Shown piece by piece: positions 1 to 5,207 of a DNA stretch of 5,207 bases. The notes under the pieces were generated by a model that worked only from the letters and a program-made list of their open reading frames with translations, searched no databases and was not told where the DNA came from. Position 1 is the first letter of the stretch; each line of letters begins with the position of its first letter. The DNA is from CAYVUB01 sp964454675 (lineage in GTDB: Bacteria > Bacteroidota > Bacteroidia > Flavobacteriales > Flavobacteriaceae): NCBI GenBank assembly GCA_964454675.1, contig CAYVUB010000063.1:1-5207 (forward strand). The letters are read 5' to 3'. The translations under genes were made by a program, and so were the position numbers.

Positions 1-49
1 TTTCAATGGTAACAGATGCACTTGAAACTCTTTGTATAACTGCTTTCAT
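1..49 (-). CDS. dtd: D-aminoacyl-tRNA deacylase (Dtd), N-terminal fragment cut by the window edge
   Basis: The minus-strand ATG at 49-47 opens a frame reading MKAVIQRVSSASVTIE, which runs off the left edge of the window after 16 full codons. This matches the conserved N-terminus of the Dtd family (the E. coli protein begins M-ALIQRV--ASVTVE). Dtd hydrolyses D-amino acids such as D-Tyr, and also mischarged glycine, from tRNA in the cytoplasm, protecting translation. Only the first beta strand and turn are visible, so the catalytic motifs cannot be checked. The gene follows rsgA in the same direction after a 96-nt spacer containing an inverted repeat. The start is preceded by AGGCTTATG, with a purine run too close to be a good Shine-Dalgarno. 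The identification rests on a short but distinctive stretch. Confidence 0.85.
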   Translation of the reverse strand, partial: MKAVIQRVSSASVTIE

Positions 50-56
50 AAGCCTG

Positions 57-144
57 CCCCTAAATTCCCAAAGGGGACTTTAACTATATTTATAAACTAT
101 TTTGATTTTTAAAGTCTTCCCTTTTGGGGAAGATTTAGATAGGG
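57..144. repeat. Imperfect inverted repeat pair in the rsgA-dtd spacer
   Basis: Two related units face each other around a 25-nt AT-rich spacer (84-108). The left unit (57-83) has the parts CCCC, TAAAT, TCCCAAAGGGG and ACTTTAA. The right unit (109-144), read on the minus strand, gives CCCTATC, TAAATCTT, CCCCAAAAGGG, AAG and ACTTTAA. The heptamer ACTTTAA at 77-83 pairs perfectly with TTAAAGT at 109-115. Each unit also has an internal C-run/A/G-run palindrome. The paired, inward-facing layout resembles the BIME-type intergenic repeats of other bacteria. From memory, similar CCCCTAAAT...AAAGGGGACTTT stretches recur in flavobacterial genomes, but this window cannot show copy number. It may act as a transcript 3'-end structure for rsgA. 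Confidence 0.6.
115..133 (-). terminator. Possible weak terminator or 3'-end hairpin downstream of rsgA
   Basis: On the minus strand, 12 nt beyond the rsgA stop codon, TCTTCCC (133-127) and GGGAAGA (121-115) form a perfect 7-bp stem around a 5-nt CAAAA loop. The downstream tail is CTTTAAAAAT, with only three U before the A-run, so it is a poor Rho-independent terminator. It could instead be an RNA-stabilising 3' hairpin, or simply part of the surrounding inverted repeat. Confidence 0.3.
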
Positions 145-145
145 T

Positions 146-1096
146 TTACTCTCTTTCCCAATCTTCTGTGCGGTAATGTTCATCATCACCTTCCAGTATT
201 TGCAAATAACTTCTGTAACGCGAATAAGCTATTTCATCTGCTTCCAAAGCGTCTTTTACAGCGCATTTGGGTTCTTCAACGTGCAGGCAATTATTAAACT
301 TACAATCTTGTTTTAAGGCGAAAAATTCGGGGAAATAATCGCCTATTTCTTCTTTATCCATATCTACCACGCCAAAACCTTTAATGCCCGGTGTGTCGAT
401 GATTCTTCCGTCAAAACTCAAATCAAACATTTCGGCAAAAGTGGTTGTGTGCTGACCTTGGCTGTGCAGTATGGAAATTTCTTTGGTTTTCAAGTCCAAT
501 CCCGGTTCTATGGCATTTACTAAAGTTGATTTCCCGACACCCGAATGCCCTAAAAACATACTGGTTTTACCTTTCATAAGTGCTTTAACCTGTTCGATAT
601 TTTTACCGCTAAGTGCCGAAATCCCGATACATTCATAACCAATTTTCCTGTAAACATGTGCCAGGTATTTTACTTCCAAAAGCGTATCGTCATCATAAGC
701 ATCAATTTTATTAAACAGTAAAATGGTTTTGATGGAATATGCTTGTGTTGTGACCAGAAACCTATCGATAAAACTTGTAAGCGTTGGCGGATTATTAATG
801 GTAATCAACAAAAACACTTGGTCAATATTTGATGCGATGATATGGGTTTGCTTTGAGAGATTAACCGATTTTCTGATAATATAATTCTCTCTGTCGTGAA
901 TATGATGTATGATGCCTTTTGTAACACCGTCAACGGTTTCGGTTTCAAAATCGACCACATCGCCTACCGCAATAGGATTGGTACTTTTGATGCCTTGTAT
1001 CCTGAATTTCCCTTTGATACGGCATTCATATACCGCACCAAGTTCTGTTTTTACGGTGTACCAGCTTCCTGTAGATTTATAAACGATTCCGGTCAT
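146..1096 (-). CDS. rsgA: Ribosome small-subunit-dependent GTPase RsgA (YjeQ/YloQ family)
   Basis: RsgA is a circularly permuted GTPase that binds the late 30S subunit in the cytoplasm, checks the decoding centre and releases assembly factors on GTP hydrolysis. The 316-residue product shows the full family layout. An N-terminal OB-fold (about 1-75) precedes a GTPase domain in permuted order: G4 NKID (129-132), G5 SALSG (160-164), G1 GHSGVGKST (183-191), G2 HTTT (216-219) and G3 DTPG (234-237). A C-terminal zinc-binding segment follows, with Cys265, Cys270, His272 and Cys278. I chose the ATG at 1096 because family members begin close to MTGxVYKSTGSWY. An in-frame ATG at 1114 would add MASLCL, but that stretch overlaps a promoter-like motif. 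Length and motifs are normal, and nothing looks broken. It follows the aromatic genes by 54 nt. Confidence 0.96.
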   Translation of the reverse strand: MTGIVYKSTGSWYTVKTELGAVYECRIKGKFRIQGIKSTNPIAVGDVVDFETETVDGVTKGIIHHIHDRENYIIRKSVNLSKQTHIIASNIDQVFLLITINNPPTLTSFIDRFLVTTQAYSIKTILLFNKIDAYDDDTLLEVKYLAHVYRKIGYECIGISALSGKNIEQVKALMKGKTSMFLGHSGVGKSTLVNAIEPGLDLKTKEISILHSQGQHTTTFAEMFDLSFDGRIIDTPGIKGFGVVDMDKEEIGDYFPEFFALKQDCKFNNCLHVEEPKCAVKDALEADEIAYSRYRSYLQILEGDDEHYRTEDWERE

Positions 1097-1102
1097 TAAG
1101 CA

Positions 1103-1135
1103 CAAAGATGCCACAAATTAATGAAAAATGAAAAA
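1103..1135 (-). promoter_or_regulatory. Candidate Bacteroidota-type promoter for rsgA
   Basis: On the minus strand, CATCTTTG (1110-1103) matches the Bacteroidota -7 consensus TAnnTTTG at all but its first base. A T-rich block, TTTTTC (1135-1130), sits 19 nt upstream where the -33 TTG would be expected, but it lacks a TTG. Transcription would begin within a few bases of the rsgA ATG at 1096, giving an almost leaderless message. The second TTTG box just upstream (TTAATTTG, 1121-1114) is an alternative. This is a motif match only. Confidence 0.35.
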
Positions 1136-1150
1136 GCACCCTTAACATTA

Positions 1151-2233
1151 TTACCCATTAATAATCTTTTCCTGATGATTGATAGATTCCTGATGTATGG
1201 CTTTAAACAACTTTAAGATAAACTCTTCGCTCAATCCTTTTTCTTCACCTTCAAGTACCATTTTACCAAGAATTTCATTCCAGCGTTTGCTTTGTAAAAC
1301 GGCAACATTTTTTTGTCTTTTAAGCAAGCCTATGCTATCTGACACTTTCATACGTCTTCCCAATAATTCAATCACTTGATTATCGAGTACGTCAATTTGC
1401 GCTCTTAAATTATTCAAACTCGCATTGTATTCTGCTTCCGGATCGGTTTCTTTACGTATTTTCAAATCTTTCATGATTTGTACCAAAGCAGTTGGTGTTA
1501 CTTGTTGCGAGGCATCACTCCAGGCATTATCCGGGTCATTATGGGTTTCAATCATCAATCCGTCAAAATTCAAATCCAATGCGGTTTGCGATACATCAAA
1601 AATCATATTGCGTTTTCCTGTGATATGCGATGGATCATTGATCAACGGTAAATCAGGAAATTTGGTTTGCAGCTCAATAGCCAATTGCCACTCCGGATTA
1701 TTACGGTATTTTGATTTCTCGTAAGTTGAAAATCCTCTGTGAATCACACCAAGTTTTTTAATATCTGCCGAAGCCAAACGCTCAATAGCACCCAACCACA
1801 ATGGCAAATCTGGATTGACCGGATTTTTAACCAACACAATTTTATCGGTTCCTTTTAAAGCATCTGCAATTTCCTGAACAATAAACGGGCTTACGGTGGA
1901 TCGTGCGCCTATCCAAAGTAAATCAATATCGTGTTCTAAGGCCAATTCTACATGCGCTCTGTTGGCAACTTCCGTAGCAGTTTTCATTCCGGTTTCGGCT
2001 TTTACTTTTTGCAGCCATTTTAAGCCCAGTGCGCCAACGCCTTCAAACATTCCGGGACGTGTGCGCGGTTTCCATATACCTGCACGGTAGTAATTGACAT
2101 CGGTGTTTTTCAATTGATGTGCAATATTTAATACCTGTTCTTCGGTTTCGGCACTGCATGGGCCTGCAATAACCAACGGATGGTCGAGTTTTAAATCATC
2201 TAACCAGTTTCTGAGTTCTTTTTTATTTTCCAT
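1151..2233 (-). CDS. Bifunctional 3-deoxy-7-phosphoheptulonate synthase / chorismate mutase (AroQ)
   Basis: This 360-residue fusion joins a DAHP synthase (class I-beta, KDO8PS-like barrel, about 15-260) to a C-terminal helical AroQ chorismate mutase (about 272-355). The first domain condenses PEP and erythrose 4-phosphate into DAHP; the second turns chorismate into prephenate. Visible motifs are AGPCSAET (23-30), KPRTRPG (55-61), IGARS (108-112), GVIHRGFS (162-169) and NDPSH (199-203). The expected metal ligands are Cys26, His203, Glu229 and Asp240; the last three have the same spacing as in Thermotoga DAHP synthase. In the mutase, Arg277, Arg294, Lys305 and Gln354 match E. coli Arg11, Arg28, Lys39 and Gln88. 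The same architecture is known from Porphyromonas and Prevotella, where the mutase domain lets prephenate inhibit the synthase. Start: the ATG at 2233 begins MENKKELRNW, the usual family N-terminus. An in-frame ATG at 2263 would add ten basic residues and cannot be excluded. It is the fourth gene of the aromatic run. Confidence 0.95.
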   Translation of the reverse strand: MENKKELRNWLDDLKLDHPLVIAGPCSAETEEQVLNIAHQLKNTDVNYYRAGIWKPRTRPGMFEGVGALGLKWLQKVKAETGMKTATEVANRAHVELALEHDIDLLWIGARSTVSPFIVQEIADALKGTDKIVLVKNPVNPDLPLWLGAIERLASADIKKLGVIHRGFSTYEKSKYRNNPEWQLAIELQTKFPDLPLINDPSHITGKRNMIFDVSQTALDLNFDGLMIETHNDPDNAWSDASQQVTPTALVQIMKDLKIRKETDPEAEYNASLNNLRAQIDVLDNQVIELLGRRMKVSDSIGLLKRQKNVAVLQSKRWNEILGKMVLEGEEKGLSEEFILKLFKAIHQESINHQEKIING

Positions 2234-2286
2234 AAGCCTTTTTCTTTTCAGGTAGTTTTCCATAGGGAAAACTTAATTTATTTATG

Positions 2287-3138
2287 TTAACTAATACCGT
2301 TTAAAATATCTTTTATATGATTTGTATTACTCATTTCTGCACGAATAGTTTCAAAATCATCATGTTGCATAAGCTCTTTAAATTGCGTAAGATTTTGGAT
2401 ATATTCTTCTAAGGTTTCTATGACGTTGGCTTTGTTTTGTTTAAAAATGGGTGTCCACATATCGGGCGAGCTTTTTGCTAATCGCACCGTTGATGCAAAT
2501 CCGCTGCCTGCCATATCAAAAATATCACGTTCATTTTTTTCTTTTTCAATGACCGTTTTTCCAAGCATAAACGAACTGATATGCGACAAGTGTGATACGT
2601 AAGCAATATGCTTGTCATGTGCCTCCGGATTCATATACCGGATGCGCATACCAAGGCTGTCAAACAATTGCAAAGCTTGTTCCTGCAGCTTAAACGCTGT
2701 TTTTTCAACCTCACAAATGATGTTGGTTTTATTCTGAAATAAGCCTTGAATGGCCGCTTTGGGTCCTGAAAATTCGGTGCCGGCAATGGGATGTGTTGCC
2801 AGAAAATTGCGTCGTTTCGGGTGAGTTTCAACAGCTCTGCAAACCGGTGCTTTGGTAGAACCTACATCCATGATTAACGCCGTATCGGAAACTGCATCGA
2901 GGATTTTAGGCAACTCTGCCACAGCTTTATCTACCGGAATGGAAAGGATAATCAAATCGGCATTTTGTAAATCGTCATAGCTTGCTTTTTCATCAATAAG
3001 CCCAAGATTTACAGCTTCATCCAAATGTGTATTATTGGAATCTATTCCAAAAATAGTAGTTGCTTTGTCCTTGCTTTTCAAATCGAGTGCCAGACTTCCG
3101 CCAATTAATCCTACTCCTATTACGTATATGTTTTTCAT
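2287..3138 (-). CDS. tyrA: Prephenate dehydrogenase
   Basis: TyrA oxidatively decarboxylates prephenate to 4-hydroxyphenylpyruvate on the way to tyrosine. The 283-residue protein starts with a Rossmann fold: GVGLIGGS (8-15) binds the dinucleotide, and Asp33 at the end of the second strand (FGID) favours NAD+ over NADP+. Further motifs are DVGSTK (91-96), the catalytic THPIAGTE with His116, SHLSH (182-186) and Arg219 in the GFASTVRLA segment, the likely substrate-carboxylate arginine. The helical dimerisation domain fills the C-terminal half. There is no ACT domain and no fused chorismate mutase, so any feedback by tyrosine would need another site. The ATG at 3138 lies 9 nt after the aminotransferase stop, and MKNIYVIGVG gives the glycine motif its normal distance from the N-terminus. 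Use of arogenate rather than prephenate cannot be excluded from sequence. Confidence 0.95.
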   Translation of the reverse strand: MKNIYVIGVGLIGGSLALDLKSKDKATTIFGIDSNNTHLDEAVNLGLIDEKASYDDLQNADLIILSIPVDKAVAELPKILDAVSDTALIMDVGSTKAPVCRAVETHPKRRNFLATHPIAGTEFSGPKAAIQGLFQNKTNIICEVEKTAFKLQEQALQLFDSLGMRIRYMNPEAHDKHIAYVSHLSHISSFMLGKTVIEKEKNERDIFDMAGSGFASTVRLAKSSPDMWTPIFKQNKANVIETLEEYIQNLTQFKELMQHDDFETIRAEMSNTNHIKDILNGIS

Positions 3139-3147
3139 CTGTTCAAT

Positions 3148-4305
3148 TTAAATAATCTCTCTTTTCATTCGGGCTACAGCTTCTTTTAATTCATCAACCG
3201 GTGCACAAAGTGAAAACCTGATGTAACCTTCGCCATTACTGCCAAAAACAGTTCCGGGCGTGATAAAAATAGATTTCGCTTTCAGTATCAAATCAATATA
3301 TTCTTCCGATTTTATATAGGGTGGTAATTTTGCCCAGACAAATAATCCCACAGCACTTTTGTCATACGTGCAGTTGAGTTTGTCTGCCAGTTCCCATACA
3401 TATTTGCGGCGCTCATCATACACGCTGTTTAAACTCGTAAACCACATTTTTGAACATTTTAAAGCTTCCACAGCACCTTTTTGAACACCGTAAAACATTC
3501 CGGAATCCATATTGCTTTTCACCTTTAAAACAGCATCGATATATTCGTGCTTTCCTATAACCATGCCAACCCGCCAGCCTGCCATATTGAAGGTCTTGCT
3601 AAGTGAATTAAGCTCAAGACACACATCTTTGGCATTGGGATATTTTAAAATACTGCGCGGATAGCCGTTAAGCACAAAACTATACGGATTGTCGTTGACC
3701 ACTAAAATATTGTTGCGTTTTGCAAAGGCAATAATATCTTCAAACAGCTTGTTGGTTGCTGTTGCACCGGTAGGCATGTGCGGGTAACTTATCCACATAA
3801 GTTTCACCTTACTTAAATCTGACTTTTCCAGCGCAATTAAATCGGGATGCCAATTGTTTTCTTCTGTTAAATCATAAAAAACCGGTGTAACACCAACCAA
3901 TTTTGTAACAGATTCATACGTAGGATACCCGGGATTGGGAATTAACACCTCATCACCGGGATTTAAAAACGCCATCGAAATATGCATGATGCCTTCCTTA
4001 CTACCCATAAGCGGTAATATTTCGGTCAGCGCACTTAGTGATACGTCAAACTGCTCTTTGTAAAAACCTGCCATAGCGTCCCGCAATTCGGGCAAGCCTT
4101 GATAGCTTTGGTATTTGTGCGCTGCTGCATCGTTTAAGCTTTCGGTCAAAGCTTTTACAACCTGAAATGGCGGGTCTAAATCCGGGCTTCCTATACCCAG
4201 ATTGATGATAGGTTTTCCGTTTGCTTTAAGCAGGTTGACTTCCTTCAGTTTCCGTGAAAAGTAGTATTCTTCAACGGTTTGCAATCTATCGGCAGGTGTA
4301 ATCAT
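3148..4305 (-). CDS. PLP-dependent class I aminotransferase, probably for aromatic amino acids
   Basis: This is a complete 385-residue fold-type I aminotransferase. PLP-site residues are readable: Lys237 in SLSKTFNMAGWRVG forms the Schiff base, Asp205 in NDNPY should contact the pyridine nitrogen, Tyr208 the O3', and Arg245 the phosphate. Arg363 in GYIRFSL is the usual substrate-carboxylate arginine. The motif normally read as NNPTG is HMPTG (176-180), so the Asn that contacts PLP O3' is replaced by Met177. I recall Bacteroides homologues with NMPTG, so this looks like a subfamily trait. Position between pheA and tyrA suggests transamination of phenylpyruvate and 4-hydroxyphenylpyruvate, or possibly of prephenate to arogenate. 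This is inference from context, because general resemblance also extends to aspartate and LL-diaminopimelate aminotransferases. Its ATG overlaps the pheA stop by four bases (ATGA, 4305-4302), a sign of translational coupling. Confidence 0.92.
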   Translation of the reverse strand: MITPADRLQTVEEYYFSRKLKEVNLLKANGKPIINLGIGSPDLDPPFQVVKALTESLNDAAAHKYQSYQGLPELRDAMAGFYKEQFDVSLSALTEILPLMGSKEGIMHISMAFLNPGDEVLIPNPGYPTYESVTKLVGVTPVFYDLTEENNWHPDLIALEKSDLSKVKLMWISYPHMPTGATATNKLFEDIIAFAKRNNILVVNDNPYSFVLNGYPRSILKYPNAKDVCLELNSLSKTFNMAGWRVGMVIGKHEYIDAVLKVKSNMDSGMFYGVQKGAVEALKCSKMWFTSLNSVYDERRKYVWELADKLNCTYDKSAVGLFVWAKLPPYIKSEEYIDLILKAKSIFITPGTVFGSNGEGYIRFSLCAPVDELKEAVARMKREII

Positions 4306-5138
4306 AATCGTGCGTTTTTATATTCGCCTAAAACTTTAAAAGCCTGTGCCATAATTTGGATAATGGCTTTTGCTTTTTTGAAGTCGTCGTAATTTTCAAA
4401 AGTGACATCCACAAAAAATGCATATTTCCAGGGTGTTTCAATTTTTGGAAGCGATTGTATCTTGGTCAAATTCAATTTGCAGTCACTCATCACATTCAGC
4501 ACTGCTGCAAGGCTGCCGCGTTTGTGGTCTAATTCAAATTTTACGGAAGCCTTATTAATTTCTTCGGTATTGAGGTTTTGAGATTCATAATCGGGTGCTT
4601 TGACAATCACAAAACGGGTTTCGTTGTGCTTGATGGTCTGGATGCTTGACGCTAAAACATCTAACTCAAACAGTTCGGCTGCCAATTGACTCCCTATAGC
4701 GGCAACATTTTTTAGCTGCTGTTTTTGAATACGCTGTGCGACTTCGGCGGTGTCTTTATCTTCGACTAATTTGATGTGCGGATGCTTCTTGAAAAACTCC
4801 TTGCATTGCAATAGTGCCATTGGATGCGAATATACTTCATGTATATCCTTAATCGTTTGGTTGGGCAGCGCCATTAAATGATGCTGAATGTCCAGATAAT
4901 GCTCGCCAATAATGTACAGCTGGTTATTGTCAATCAACGCATAATTTGGAATTATTGAACCCGCAATGGAATTTTCAATAGCCATAACCGCAGCATCGCA
5001 TTGCTGTGTAAGCAGATTGTCAACCACCTTATCAAAAGTCAAACATTCCTGTATTGTGATAGTCTCATCAAAGTAACGCTGCGAAACAATGTGATGAAAA
5101 GACCCTGTAATTCCCTGTATTGAAACTGTTTTTATCAT
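4302..5138 (-). CDS. pheA: Prephenate dehydratase with C-terminal ACT domain
   Basis: The enzyme decarboxylates and dehydrates prephenate to phenylpyruvate, the precursor of phenylalanine. The 278-residue protein has a catalytic domain (about 1-180) with IQGITGSF (7-14), AIENSIAGS (53-61), SHPMALLQC (104-112) and the catalytic TRF triplet (174-176). An ACT regulatory domain follows (about 196-275). In E. coli, Phe is bound at GALV and ESRP motifs; here these read GSL (208-210) and QSLP (228-231). No chorismate mutase is fused, unlike the enterobacterial P-protein. Start: the ATG at 5138 gives MIKTVSIQG, the normal distance to the first motif. A GTG at 5159 would add seven residues, but those codons lie inside a terminator hairpin, so I reject it. 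It is the first gene of the aromatic run and sits immediately behind that terminator. Confidence 0.95.
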   Translation of the reverse strand: MIKTVSIQGITGSFHHIVSQRYFDETITIQECLTFDKVVDNLLTQQCDAAVMAIENSIAGSIIPNYALIDNNQLYIIGEHYLDIQHHLMALPNQTIKDIHEVYSHPMALLQCKEFFKKHPHIKLVEDKDTAEVAQRIQKQQLKNVAAIGSQLAAELFELDVLASSIQTIKHNETRFVIVKAPDYESQNLNTEEINKASVKFELDHKRGSLAAVLNVMSDCKLNLTKIQSLPKIETPWKYAFFVDVTFENYDDFKKAKAIIQIMAQAFKVLGEYKNARL

Positions 5139-5166
5139 AAAAAAAGTCCCGGTTTTCACCGAGACT
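5139..5166 (-). terminator. Intrinsic terminator abutting pheA, probable attenuator
   Basis: On the minus strand, AGUCUCGGU (5166-5158) and ACCGGGACU (5153-5145) form a 9-bp stem with one G-U pair, closed by a GAAA tetraloop (5157-5154, GNRA type). Six further U residues (5144-5139) follow, making seven with the last stem base. The next base is the A of the pheA AUG. This is a textbook Rho-independent terminator with no gap before the coding region. No promoter can fit between it and pheA, so pheA transcription must read through it. That makes transcriptional attenuation of the aromatic operon the best explanation. Confidence 0.85.
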
Positions 5167-5207
5167 CATATTAAATTTATCATTTATAAATTACACATAT
5201 AAAGTCT
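5162..5207 (-). promoter_or_regulatory. Candidate antiterminator hairpin in the pheA leader
   Basis: On the minus strand, AGACUUUAUAU (5207-5197) can pair with AUAUGAGUCU (5171-5162). This gives ten pairs, one of them G-U, with a single bulged U at 5201. Inside it, AAUUUAU (5192-5186) pairs with AUAAAUU (5180-5174) around a 5-nt loop, so the whole stretch folds as one long hairpin. Forming it would occupy five of the nine bases in the terminator's 5' arm, so the two structures exclude each other. The stems are A-U rich and therefore weak, and the window ends where the outer stem might continue. No leader peptide or promoter can be identified in the bases available. Confidence 0.45.

Noticed and set aside
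47..60. Shared AGGCTTATG at the dtd and DAHP synthase starts as a common translation signal
   Set aside because: The AGG sits only three bases from the ATG, too close for Shine-Dalgarno pairing. Two occurrences of a short string are not evidence of a signal.
896..1099. Plus-strand open frame of 67 codons antisense to rsgA
   Set aside because: It lies wholly inside rsgA, has no recognisable motif, and the minus-strand frame carries all the RsgA motifs.
1197..2090. Three plus-strand open frames (1197-1379, 1425-1724, 1896-2090) opposite the DAHP synthase gene
   Set aside because: All are antisense shadows of a well-conserved enzyme gene, with low-complexity Ser/Phe/Cys-rich translations and no family resemblance.
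2420..2831. Open frames within tyrA at 2420-2602 (plus) and 2631-2831 (minus, other frame)
   Set aside because: They overlap the conserved TyrA coding sequence completely and show no domain of their own.
5139..5159. GTG at 5159 as the pheA start, adding MKTGTFF
   Set aside because: The added codons are the loop, 3' arm and U-tract of the terminator hairpin. The ATG at 5138 gives the normal prephenate dehydratase N-terminus.
5172..5207. A short leader peptide in the bases upstream of the attenuator
   Set aside because: All three minus-strand frames stop within this stretch and contain one or two Tyr or Phe codons each, but the stretch is too short and truncated to call any of them. A five-codon ATG frame (5183-5166) lacks aromatic codons.
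1..5207. Defence system, mobile element, CRISPR array or biosynthetic novelty
   Set aside because: The window is filled by recognisable core genes in one direction, with spacers of under 100 nt. No transposase, integrase, repeat array or unknown large ORF is present.

Overview
The window is AT-rich, and every gene I can support lies on the minus strand. The proteins look like those of a Bacteroidota member, most likely family Flavobacteriaceae. Two features point there: the DAHP synthase with a C-terminal AroQ chorismate mutase, and an aminotransferase with an HMPTG motif lodged between pheA and tyrA. Shine-Dalgarno sequences are weak or absent, which also fits. The lineage call rests on recognising the proteins, not on a search.

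Read in transcription order (right to left), the window opens with a leader (5139-5207). It holds a strong intrinsic terminator whose U-tract runs directly into the pheA start codon. Four aromatic amino-acid genes follow in a tight run: pheA (prephenate dehydratase with ACT domain, 4302-5138), a class I aminotransferase (3148-4305, overlapping pheA by ATGA), tyrA (prephenate dehydrogenase, 2287-3138, 9 nt after the aminotransferase), and a bifunctional DAHP synthase/chorismate mutase (1151-2233). After a 54-nt gap comes rsgA (ribosome-assembly GTPase, 146-1096), probably with its own promoter. A 96-nt spacer with an imperfect inverted repeat follows, then the first 16 codons of dtd (D-aminoacyl-tRNA deacylase), cut by the window edge.

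The four aromatic genes form one metabolic unit. The fusion protein makes DAHP, the committed first step, and also converts chorismate to prephenate. PheA takes prephenate to phenylpyruvate, TyrA takes it to 4-hydroxyphenylpyruvate, and the aminotransferase is the natural candidate for the last step to Phe and Tyr. Neither PheA nor TyrA carries a chorismate mutase domain, so the AroQ domain on DAHP synthase is the only one seen here.

The most interesting signal is the leader. The terminator leaves no room for a promoter before pheA, so transcription must pass through it, which implies attenuation. The bases up to the right edge can also form a competing hairpin that captures half of the terminator's 5' arm. 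The rest of the window is ordinary core-genome content, with some family-level residue substitutions worth checking. I see no mobile element, CRISPR array, tRNA or rRNA.
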